Assembly (NCBI GenBank): GCA_043816955.1
Contig: JBDRHL010000143.1
Location: 1 to 5,633, forward strand
Length of the DNA stretch: 5,633 nt
Source: JBDRHL01 sp043816955
Lineage (GTDB): Bacteria; Planctomycetota; Phycisphaerae; Sedimentisphaerales; CAYZTY01
Direction: 5' to 3'
Shown: in pieces, positions 1-5,633 of the stretch
Layout: every line of letters begins with the position of its first letter
How positions within the stretch are numbered: position 1 is the first letter of the stretch
Notes under the pieces: model-generated
The model's database searches: none
What the model was told of the DNA's origin: nothing
Seen by the model: the letters and a program-made list of their open reading frames with translations, nothing else
Translations under genes and position numbers: made by a program

Positions 1-546
1 AACTGATTCAAATTCTTCTGGTTCGATGCGTAAGCTTTCAGTAACTGGTTTCAAACCAATCCAATCTTTCTTATGAACATACACATAGTCTGCCAAAGCC
101 TTAATTGGTGTTGCCATTAAGAAAATATTCTTATCCTCGTCAGTCAATCTTTCGACGCCGGCGTAAAAAACCTTTTGAGGGACATGAACGTAACTGAATA
201 CTCCTAAAGGGGTGTTAAACTCTTTGGACTTTCGGAGAGATACACTCGTTAACGTGTATACGGCTTCAGGAATCCAGCCATGCCAACTAAGGGCCGATTC
301 CAGGCTGATATATGATGGTCCGTACACATGCTGAGCCAGGGCATAGAGGTTTACGCTTTTCTTCTGGTATTTTGGGGCAAGGCAGTACAATCCCCTGCAA
401 ATGTGGACGATCTCACCATTGGCGATAGCCCGTTTGACGAGGCCATATCTTCGGTCCTCGCTGCCGGGGAACAGAGTAGCTACATCCTGGCTTGTAAAAT
501 CGTCATACGGGGCACACTCAAAGACTTTTTCAGCTAATTTGTTCAT
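1..546 (-). CDS. abiEi: AbiEi-family type IV antitoxin / transcriptional regulator, partial (3' end beyond window)
   Basis: The reading frame opens with ATG at 546-544 (MNKLAEKVFECAPYDDF) and stays open for 182 codons to the left edge, so the C-terminus is missing. Residues about 1-55 look like the N-terminal winged helix of AbiEi proteins, ending in the typical 'YGLVKRAIANGEI' and 'ICRGLYCL' stretch. The following part carries the family signature 'GPSYISLESAL' with 'HGWIPEAVYTLTSVS', and later 'MATPIKALADYVY'. AbiEi proteins are known as antitoxins of type IV systems. They repress their own operon and counteract AbiEii, a nucleotidyltransferase-like toxin, giving phage abortive infection or element maintenance. 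The toxin gene would lie downstream, outside the window, and is not seen here. The gene has its own promoter and paired repeats just upstream, so it is probably not simply the fourth gene of the helicase operon. No strong Shine-Dalgarno sequence precedes the ATG (only GGTG). The family call is firm; the partner is inferred. Confidence 0.88.
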   Translation of the reverse strand, partial: MNKLAEKVFECAPYDDFTSQDVATLFPGSEDRRYGLVKRAIANGEIVHICRGLYCLAPKYQKKSVNLYALAQHVYGPSYISLESALSWHGWIPEAVYTLTSVSLRKSKEFNTPLGVFSYVHVPQKVFYAGVERLTDEDKNIFLMATPIKALADYVYVHKKDWIGLKPVTESLRIEPEEFESV

Positions 547-571
547 ATCTGCACCAAATTATACTTATTGT

Positions 572-596
572 ACTGTCGAAATATGACAGTTTCTGG
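572..596 (-). promoter_or_regulatory. Operator-like repeat R1, proximal to abiEi
   Basis: On the minus strand this reads CCAGAA followed by a perfect inverted repeat ACTGTC-N7-GACAGT (positions 590-572). It lies just downstream of the -10 box and covers the predicted transcription start near 592. It matches the distal copy at 642-666 at 23 of 25 positions. AbiEi antitoxins are known to bind inverted repeats in their own promoter and repress it, so this is the likely AbiEi binding site. The identity of the bound protein is inferred. Confidence 0.7.
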
Positions 597-598
597 TA

Positions 599-627
599 AT
601 TATACACTATATCGGCAAATCTTGCAA
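599..627 (-). promoter_or_regulatory. Sigma70-like promoter of abiEi
   Basis: The minus strand has TTGCAA (627-622), a 17-base spacer, and a perfect TATAAT (604-599). Transcription would start near 592, giving a leader of roughly 46 bases before the abiEi ATG. The promoter is bracketed by repeats R1 and R2, so it is probably repressed when both are occupied. A second TATAAT at 563-558 lies only 12 bases from the ATG and lacks a -35 partner. Confidence 0.7.
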
Positions 628-641
628 ATAATATTAATAAA

Positions 642-666
642 ACCGTCGAAAAATGACAGTTTCTGG
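642..666 (-). promoter_or_regulatory. Operator-like repeat R2, distal to abiEi
   Basis: This is the second copy of the 25-bp element, starting 15 bases upstream of the -35 box. Its inverted repeat is ACTGTC-N7-GACGGT, one base away from perfect symmetry. It is offset exactly 70 bp from R1 and lies in the same orientation. Two sites flanking the promoter fit cooperative repression by AbiEi, which is known to bend operator DNA. The looser symmetry suggests weaker affinity than R1. Confidence 0.65.
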
Positions 667-696
667 AATATATGTTCAAAATACCCTCGCCCAGGA

Positions 697-718
697 TGCT
701 AAAAACGCAGTTTTTGCA
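697..718 (-). terminator. Weak hairpin after recQ, possible terminator
   Basis: About 43 bases after the recQ stop, the sequence can form a stem of TGC plus AAAAAC pairing with GTTTTT plus GCA around a three-base loop, with one unpaired base. The stem is A/T rich and the T run is part of the stem rather than following it, so it is a poor intrinsic terminator. It is listed because recQ and abiEi would otherwise have no separating signal. Confidence 0.2.
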
Positions 719-760
719 AACATAAAAGCCTGATTTGAAGCGTAGAACCTGAGAGATAAA

Positions 761-2872
761 CTATTTGTTGCGAAGACACGCAATACTGATTCGTATCTGG
801 TTGTAATCGATTTCGCCGTTTAGAAAATCGAAGATGGGCTTCATATGACCTCTGCCCACTTGCTCCACAGCATCAATGATATGACCAAACGCTTGCTCAT
901 CTACCCAGGGATACGGGTTATTGATCTTCTCTCGCTTGATGTATTCAACGAGATATTGGGTTGTGGTTGATTCTGCTCGTTCAACAGATTTTGCCACTTC
1001 CTCTATAGAAAGTTTTTGCTCAAACAGATCAAAGGCAAGCTGTCTTGCTTTGCTCAGTTTGAAATGTTTTTTGGGCTTACCTGTTGGTGGTTCGAAAGAG
1101 GTTGTTTCTGAAGCTACTCCAACATCCATCTCCAACGAATTTGCCTGGCAGTAATTTTTAATGGCTGTAAGAACAACTTCGCCATATTGTTCACATTTTG
1201 CCTCACCAACACCTTTGACTTCGAGGAAACCATCAATCGTGGATGGTCTTCGCCTGGCCATATCTCTCAATGCGGCATCGCCAAAAACTACGTAAGCAGG
1301 CACTTTCTTTTTGCTTGCAATAGTTGATCGCAATTTTCGCAAAGCTTCAAACAATCCCTTGTCAACACCTTCCCATGAATCCGTAACGACCTTAGATGCT
1401 TTAACGGGTCTTTCTACCGGTTTCAGCAGGCGAGGTGTTTCTTTTCCCTTCAGGACATGCCAGCCTTTCTCGGTTATGTTCAGCACATTGTATTCGCCGG
1501 TTTTTTCGAGGTAGTCCTGTCCTGTCAGTTGCTCGATCCAGTCATGTACGATGTGTTTCGAGTAGTCGCTAAGTAGGCCATAGGTACTCAGCTTGTCATG
1601 GTTGTTTTCTATTATTCGCTTATCTTCTGAGCCGGCCAGTACCAGAGCGGTATAGTCGCCGCCGAACCGCTGGTCAAGACGAGCTATGCACGACAAGATT
1701 TTCTGAGCGGTTACTAACGCGTCATCAATGTAATCCAATTCGCCCAGATACATGTCACAGGCGGTGCAGTTATCTTTGTTGAGGGCCTGGCCGAAATATC
1801 GAAGGATCGCTTTATGCCTGCATACTCCGCCGGTACAGTAGCTGTATATTCCACTGAGTTTGATCATGGCAATCTTCTGGGCATCTGTGGGCATATCCCT
1901 CATTAAGCTTTTCCAGATGCCGTAATCACCGCCTGAATAAAATAAACAACATTCAGCCTCAAGCCCATCACGGCCTGCCCGGCCGCTTTCCTGCTGATAA
2001 TGTTCAAGCGATTTAGGCATGCCTGTGTGAATGACGTATCGTACATTAGACTTGTCTATGCCCATACCGAAAGCGATTGTAGCTACAATGGTATCAACCT
2101 TTTCATTGATGAATTGTTCCTGGCTATTCTTGCGGTCTTCATCTGTCATACCGGCATGGTATGGTGCGACACTGTAACCCTTTGCAGACAGTTGATCGCA
2201 CATGTTATCGACATCTTTGCGTCGGATGCAGTAGATAATGCCGGACTCGCCTTTATGCTGGTCAAGTACGTCACAGACCTGCTTTAGTATAGTTTTTCGC
2301 GGTCGAACTTTATAAACCAGATTTGGCCTGTCGAATGAGCCTATTAGCATTTGGGGTTCTTTGAGTCGTAGTTGCTGGGCAATATCGCCGCGAACCTGTT
2401 CAGTAGCGGTAGCTGGGTAAGCGGCAATGGTAACGTCAGGAAAAATCTGCCTTAATGACCCAAGTTGACGATACTCAGGCCGAAAATCGTGTCCCCACAT
2501 ACTGACACAGTGAGCTTCATCAATAGCAATAAAGGACAGCCTCGTTGTTTTAAGGAAATCAATGAAACCATCAGACAAAAGCCGCTCAGGAGACAGATAC
2601 AGCAGTTTCAGCGTCTGCTCATTGATCCGGTCAATAACACCATCTCGCTCACTTGCGGACATGGAACTATCAATCCGCATTGCGGAAACGCCGCATTCTG
2701 TCAATGCGTCAACCTGATCCTTCATCAAAGATATAAGAGGCGAGACCACAACAGCAAGTCCCGGCATAGTTACAGCCGGTGCTTGAAAACAAAGTGATTT
2801 ACCCCCTCCAGTTGGCAGAACCACAATCGAATCCGTGCCGCGGCTAATACATCCCATAGCTTCTTTCTGCAA
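761..2872 (-). CDS. recQ: RecQ-family ATP-dependent DNA helicase, N-terminus interrupted
   Basis: RecQ enzymes are 3'-5' DNA helicases acting in recombination and repair of stalled forks. Numbered from the TTG at 2872, the 703-residue frame shows Walker A TGGGKS (21-26), SPLISLMKDQ (44-53), DEAH (118-121), the aromatic-rich loop CVSMWGHDFRPEY (122-134), AFGMGIDK (267-274) and QESGRAGRDG (294-303). A zinc-binding region follows, with Cys 346, 351, 369 and 372. Then come an RQC winged helix (about 380-480, 'HDKLSTYGLL'), an HRDC domain (about 507-576) and a C-terminal helix-turn-helix extension (about 610-703). Length exceeds E. coli RecQ (about 610) because of that extension. TTG 2872 is only the longest conventional in-frame start. 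The conserved motif 0 (Y-D-S-F-L-P-L-Q) lies across and upstream of it, so the true N-terminus must be further upstream, where an in-frame TAA intervenes. Residues P153 in motif III and Y375 in the zinc region are unusual. This is either a nearly intact gene with a recent nonsense change or one using a rare start. It is the third gene of the operon. Confidence 0.9.
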   Translation of the reverse strand: MQKEAMGCISRGTDSIVVLPTGGGKSLCFQAPAVTMPGLAVVVSPLISLMKDQVDALTECGVSAMRIDSSMSASERDGVIDRINEQTLKLLYLSPERLLSDGFIDFLKTTRLSFIAIDEAHCVSMWGHDFRPEYRQLGSLRQIFPDVTIAAYPATATEQVRGDIAQQLRLKEPQMLIGSFDRPNLVYKVRPRKTILKQVCDVLDQHKGESGIIYCIRRKDVDNMCDQLSAKGYSVAPYHAGMTDEDRKNSQEQFINEKVDTIVATIAFGMGIDKSNVRYVIHTGMPKSLEHYQQESGRAGRDGLEAECCLFYSGGDYGIWKSLMRDMPTDAQKIAMIKLSGIYSYCTGGVCRHKAILRYFGQALNKDNCTACDMYLGELDYIDDALVTAQKILSCIARLDQRFGGDYTALVLAGSEDKRIIENNHDKLSTYGLLSDYSKHIVHDWIEQLTGQDYLEKTGEYNVLNITEKGWHVLKGKETPRLLKPVERPVKASKVVTDSWEGVDKGLFEALRKLRSTIASKKKVPAYVVFGDAALRDMARRRPSTIDGFLEVKGVGEAKCEQYGEVVLTAIKNYCQANSLEMDVGVASETTSFEPPTGKPKKHFKLSKARQLAFDLFEQKLSIEEVAKSVERAESTTTQYLVEYIKREKINNPYPWVDEQAFGHIIDAVEQVGRGHMKPIFDFLNGEIDYNQIRISIACLRNK

Positions 2873-2941
2873 CGGCAGAAAACTATCATAGCCCCAATAT
2901 TTAGTCAGTGCTTTTTAAATATTTTCCATCATAAACAACAT
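2873..2941 (-). pseudogene. Original recQ N-terminus, cut by in-frame TAA
   Basis: In the recQ frame, ATG codons occur at 2941, 2932 and 2929. They are followed by codons for E-N-I, a TAA at 2917-2915, and then KALTKYWGYDSFLPLQ running without a break into the helicase. The stretch after the stop is the conserved RecQ motif 0 region, which shows it was once, or still is, translated. Changing TAA to TTA (Leu) would restore MENILKALTKYWG, a natural-looking RecQ start. GAGAG at 2947-2943 is a plausible ribosome site for ATG 2932. After the stop, the first possible initiators are CTG 2908 (keeps motif 0) and TTG 2872 (loses most of it); neither has a visible Shine-Dalgarno sequence. Other genes here end in TAA or TAG, so stop reassignment is unlikely. 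A sequencing or assembly error remains possible. Confidence 0.7.
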
Positions 2942-2958
2942 ACTCTCGGAGGTTATTT

Positions 2959-4176
2959 TTAACAATTTCTGTTTTCGGTTCGAATTTTCTCCAAAATTTC
3001 CATTAAAGGTGTCAGTTTTAATGCTGTCTTATAGACCAGCACATTTTCCCCGATGCTTGTCCCTTCTCGCAGGGATTTTTCCGGCACTGCAATTAGTATT
3101 CTGTGATGGCGAAATTGCTGCAATGTTTCTCGGCGATGTGCCAGATATTCCGGCGTCCAGAAACCGACGATTTCCAGAAGTACCTCGGTACCGTCTTTGT
3201 GGTGGAAAGTGAAGTCAGGGACAAAAGTTTTCTGGTGATCATGGAGTATTTGGCCTTCACGAATCAATTGCCAGCTGTTACGTTCGGATCCGAATTTCTT
3301 AGCAAAGGCTTCTTCCAGAGTTGAATCGAATTCATCTGGTGAAGGTAAATGGCTGGTGAAGCCATCCTTGTCGGAAATAACAAGTTTTGCAGGCCGATTC
3401 CAGGGAGTTTTAATCAACGCGGTCATTTTCCAGCCTTTACAGGCCAGTAACGCCGGTAGAAACCTTGCAAAATTTACACCATATCGCCGAGTTTCGTGCA
3501 ATACCGAGGCTGGCCCCGAAAAAGTAATCCGGTATTTCGAGGAACCTGAACGCACTATATCGTGCAGTAGGTGAGCTAATTTGGCGTAACGAAGGATGGT
3601 TTTGAAATCATCCATTGCTGATACTATCATATTCTCAGCACGATAAAGACAAGCCTGAAGCTGAGCGACATTATATCGTGACAGTAAAGCTGAAGCATTT
3701 GGATATCCCTCAAATTGTTCCAACCGCTGGTAACTTAGCACGTCTGAATACAGACTCTGTTCAATCTGGTCCCACGGCAGATCGAGTTTATTTGAGAGAT
3801 TCTGCTTTATCCTTTTTTCATCATGCTCAAAAAGCCTATCTGCTTGTCTAACAAGCGGATGAAAACGACTGGCTTCAGTGAAAACCTGCAACCGAAGTTT
3901 TGCAGCTTTACCGTCAGGGTCAGTTCGATAAACGCTTGTGTCATCCAGCAGTTTGCAAAATGCCTGGATTCGACGGATGGGGCAATCTGGTTCATCTACG
4001 AAAATAGATTCAACTTGACGGTGCAACTGACGCCGCTGTTGGCCGGCACCATTGCTGTAGACAGAGAGCATCTTCTCGGCATATTCAGTATAATGCCGAT
4101 GTGTACTTTGTTTCAGGCGGTCGGGAATGGCCCGGCCGGCCTTAAACTCTACGATGGATTGTTCGCTCGTAAGCAT
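2959..4176 (-). CDS. DUF790/Bax1-family nuclease, partner of the XPB helicase
   Basis: This 405-residue protein belongs to the DUF790 family (predicted RecB/Hjc-like nucleases), whose archaeal member is Bax1, 'binds archaeal XPB'. In archaea, Bax1 binds XPB and cuts DNA near single/double-strand junctions. The start ATG at 4176 was chosen because family proteins begin with 'LTSEQ..VEFK.GR.IPDRL'. A GTG at 4224 would add 16 residues unlike the family. The N-terminal domain includes 'THRHYTEYAEKML' and 'DEPDCPIRRIQAFCKLLDD' (residues 62-79). The C-terminal nuclease core has E288/E289, P320-D321 ('FVPDFTF'), E335 and GFWTPEY (338-344), an arrangement like PD-(D/E)XK enzymes. The usual lysine of E-x-K is absent (E-I-V), and R348/R349 lie where a lysine might be supplied from the next helix. 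The gene overlaps the helicase end by 35 bases, suggesting translational coupling, with GAGA 10 bases before the ATG. RecQ follows 17 bases after its stop. Family assignment is strong; activity is inferred. Confidence 0.88.
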   Translation of the reverse strand: MLTSEQSIVEFKAGRAIPDRLKQSTHRHYTEYAEKMLSVYSNGAGQQRRQLHRQVESIFVDEPDCPIRRIQAFCKLLDDTSVYRTDPDGKAAKLRLQVFTEASRFHPLVRQADRLFEHDEKRIKQNLSNKLDLPWDQIEQSLYSDVLSYQRLEQFEGYPNASALLSRYNVAQLQACLYRAENMIVSAMDDFKTILRYAKLAHLLHDIVRSGSSKYRITFSGPASVLHETRRYGVNFARFLPALLACKGWKMTALIKTPWNRPAKLVISDKDGFTSHLPSPDEFDSTLEEAFAKKFGSERNSWQLIREGQILHDHQKTFVPDFTFHHKDGTEVLLEIVGFWTPEYLAHRRETLQQFRHHRILIAVPEKSLREGTSIGENVLVYKTALKLTPLMEILEKIRTENRNC

Positions 4177-5560
4177 CGCTTTTTCGTCTCTTTCGGCTGC
4201 GTTGAACTTCCTTTGTATTCTCACAAATTACTTCGTATAAAGTGGCCCGGGCACTGCCGGTTCTTCTCAAGACCCGGCCAAGCCGTTGTTTGGCCTGACG
4301 TGTCGAACCCTGTCCGCCAATCACAACGGCAACTTTTGCTTCAGGCACATCAACTCCTTCGTCCAAAACACGGTTGGCAACAAGAACCTCAAACTGGCCA
4401 TTAGCAAAACCACCAAGTACGGTAAGGCGTTCACGTTTGCGGGTATGCGATAGAATCGTTGGTACAAGGAACCGCCTGGATACTTCAATCGCCATTATAT
4501 TCGAGCCTGCAAAAACAAGTACCTGCTGACCTTTATGCAATCTGAAGATGTCTTCCAAAACTCGCAGCTTTTCCGCAGCACGGTTTTCGATAGACTGCTT
4601 GAGGTAGTAAGCTTTCTGTGCATTACGGGATTGAGGGTCTTTGCCTGATTCCTTACACAAATCCTGCCAAGTGTAACCAGACTGTTCCTTGCGGCGTGAG
4701 CTTATAAAGTGCCGAATCACCCGGCTGCACTGGTCATACATTGTCTGTTCGCTGTCATTCAATGCCACAGGAATACGCACAACATCAAAATCGGCTAAGG
4801 TCGAACCCTTAGCCTTTCTAAACGGCATATCATAAACCACCGGCCCAATGAGCCAATCCAAATCCTTATGCAGGTTGTCTGAACGCTGCGGCGTAGCCGT
4901 CAAACCGAGCCTCATTGCTGCGGTGCTCAGAATAGCAGCCTCACGGCGGCATTTGCCTGGCAGATGGTGTTCCTCATCAAAGATCAACAGACCAAAACCA
5001 GCCCCCATTTTGGCCATGTGAATATAGGCACTGTCATACGTTGTTACCGTAATTGGCTTTATATTCGATAAGCCATCACCAACGATACCGGCATCGTAAT
5101 CAAAGGCCCGCAAAATCCGCCGGTGCCACTGATACATCAAATCACGAACCGGTGCAACTACCAGCGTCGCTGTTTTCGTCCGGGCCATTGCTGCAAGTGC
5201 TACCTCGGTCTTGCCGGTTCCGGTTGGCATAATTACCTGTCCGCAACAGCCTGCCTGACTCCATGCAGCAAGTGCTTCTGTCTGTTCCGGCCTTAGTTTC
5301 GGCAGTTCTACCTTGGGCCAGGAAACAACGGCAGGTTTCATTACTTCGTCGGAAAAGTCAGTTTCAAATTGCCCAGTTAAAGCCTTACAAATTACAGCAT
5401 AATAAATTGCATCGCACCGCCAGGCCCCAACACGAGTATCCCATCTCCAAACACACGAACCGCAAGCGTCGGGCAGCTCTTTGCGAGTCAAGCCTGTAAG
5501 TAAAAGTGTCCCCCGATCAAATGACAGGGATACCTGGTTTTGTGAATCTGTTTTGCTCAT
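4142..5560 (-). CDS. XPB/SSL2-type (Rad25-like) superfamily 2 DNA helicase
   Basis: This 472-residue ATP-dependent helicase/translocase resembles archaeal XPB, which opens DNA in repair together with Bax1. Residues about 10-65 match the small N-terminal damage-recognition-like domain ('SFDRGTLLLTGL', 'RVGAWRCDAIYY'). Helicase domain 1 has LRPEQ (89-93), Walker A PTGTGKT (112-118), the Walker B box DEEHH (195-199) and LTATPQRSD (220-228). Residues about 270-335 form an insert between the two helicase domains, in the place of the XPB thumb domain. Helicase domain 2 has VLVFAGSN (347-354), LDEGVDVP (399-406) and QRLGRVLR (425-432). The C-terminus is strongly basic. XPB normally carries an R-E-D motif after motif III; here it is R226-S227-D228. 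The start ATG 5560 keeps the whole N-terminal domain but has no Shine-Dalgarno sequence. It is the first gene seen of the operon, and its stop lies inside the nuclease gene. The family call is firm; a repair or defence role is inferred. Confidence 0.9.
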   Translation of the reverse strand: MSKTDSQNQVSLSFDRGTLLLTGLTRKELPDACGSCVWRWDTRVGAWRCDAIYYAVICKALTGQFETDFSDEVMKPAVVSWPKVELPKLRPEQTEALAAWSQAGCCGQVIMPTGTGKTEVALAAMARTKTATLVVAPVRDLMYQWHRRILRAFDYDAGIVGDGLSNIKPITVTTYDSAYIHMAKMGAGFGLLIFDEEHHLPGKCRREAAILSTAAMRLGLTATPQRSDNLHKDLDWLIGPVVYDMPFRKAKGSTLADFDVVRIPVALNDSEQTMYDQCSRVIRHFISSRRKEQSGYTWQDLCKESGKDPQSRNAQKAYYLKQSIENRAAEKLRVLEDIFRLHKGQQVLVFAGSNIMAIEVSRRFLVPTILSHTRKRERLTVLGGFANGQFEVLVANRVLDEGVDVPEAKVAVVIGGQGSTRQAKQRLGRVLRRTGSARATLYEVICENTKEVQRSRKRRKSDAYERTIHRRV

Positions 5561-5562
5561 TG

Positions 5563-5593
5563 GGCTGTATCATAACACCAAACAGCCTTTTTT
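5563..5593. repeat. Inverted repeat with T run upstream of the helicase gene
   Basis: GGCTGT (5563-5568) and ACAGCC (5582-5587) form a perfect 6-bp inverted repeat with a 13-base loop, followed on the plus strand by six T residues (5588-5593). Read on the plus strand it resembles a modest intrinsic terminator, although no plus-strand gene is present in the window to need one. Read on the minus strand, the repeat encloses the possible -10 box of the helicase gene and could be an operator. Confidence 0.4.
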
Positions 5594-5598
5594 GCCAT
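5569..5598 (-). promoter_or_regulatory. Possible promoter of the xpb-bax1-recQ operon
   Basis: The minus strand has TATGAT (5574-5569), a good -10 box, eight bases before the helicase ATG. Upstream at 17 bases the best -35 is TGGCAA, a 3/6 match. Transcription would begin about two bases from the ATG, giving an almost leaderless message, which agrees with the lack of a Shine-Dalgarno sequence. The weak -35 keeps confidence low, and the operon may instead be read from further right. Confidence 0.3.
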
Positions 5599-5633
5599 AT
5601 TTAGGGAAGCCAGCTACCCACAGTTGCTGAAAC

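Noticed and set aside
328..586. Two short plus-strand open frames opposite the left-edge gene
   Set aside because: They are antisense to the AbiEi-like coding sequence, which shows clear family motifs on the minus strand.
572..666. Two direct repeats that could suggest a minimal CRISPR array
   Set aside because: There are only two copies, and the 45-base interval contains a complete promoter; the dyad within each copy fits an operator better.
2915..2917. TAA read as a sense codon (alternative genetic code)
   Set aside because: The nuclease and XPB genes both end in TAA with normal family C-termini, so TAA acts as a stop in this genome.
2911..2922. Programmed ribosomal frameshift at the TTTAAAAAG run to bypass the recQ stop
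   Set aside because: All three nearby ATG codons are already in the recQ frame, so a frameshift there would leave rather than enter the frame, and the slippery pairing is imperfect.
4177..4224. Upstream GTG start adding 16 residues to the nuclease
   Set aside because: The extra residues are highly charged and do not look like the family N-terminus, which begins at the ATG at 4176 with the conserved LTSEQ stretch.
3823..4404. Plus-strand open frame of 193 codons
   Set aside because: It lies wholly antisense to the nuclease/helicase junction, both of which have strong family signatures, and its translation shows no recognisable domain.

Overview
The window is bacterial, compact, and coded entirely on the minus strand. 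Base composition is moderate in the genes and AT-rich in the gap around positions 547-670. No rRNA, tRNA or taxonomic marker is present, so the host cannot be named. The helicase/nuclease pair and the style of the RecQ protein would fit Planctomycetota or a related environmental phylum, but this is a weak guess.

In transcription order (right to left), positions 5633-5561 hold an upstream region with a possible near-leaderless promoter and an inverted repeat. Positions 5560-4142 encode an XPB/SSL2-type superfamily 2 helicase. Positions 4176-2959 encode its usual partner, a DUF790/Bax1-family nuclease, starting inside the helicase gene. Positions 2941-761 hold a RecQ helicase reading frame. It has helicase, zinc, RQC, HRDC and C-terminal helix-turn-helix regions, but an in-frame TAA at 2917-2915 separates the only nearby ATG codons from the rest of the protein. 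The three genes are overlapping or separated by 17 bases or fewer, so they probably form one operon.

Positions 547-760 are a regulatory gap. They contain a good sigma70-like promoter flanked on both sides by two near-identical 25-bp operator-like repeats exactly 70 bp apart. Positions 546-1 hold the first 182 codons of an AbiEi-family antitoxin, the regulator half of a type IV AbiE toxin-antitoxin/abortive infection system. Its toxin gene is expected just beyond the left edge.

The most interesting inference is functional. An archaeal-style XPB-Bax1 helicase/nuclease pair is joined to RecQ and lies next to a phage-defence-type toxin-antitoxin locus. This could be a DNA repair operon that happens to sit in accessory DNA, or a helicase-nuclease-helicase DNA-processing module with a defence role. 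The broken RecQ start suggests either recent decay in this strain, an unusual initiation or reinitiation, or a sequence error.
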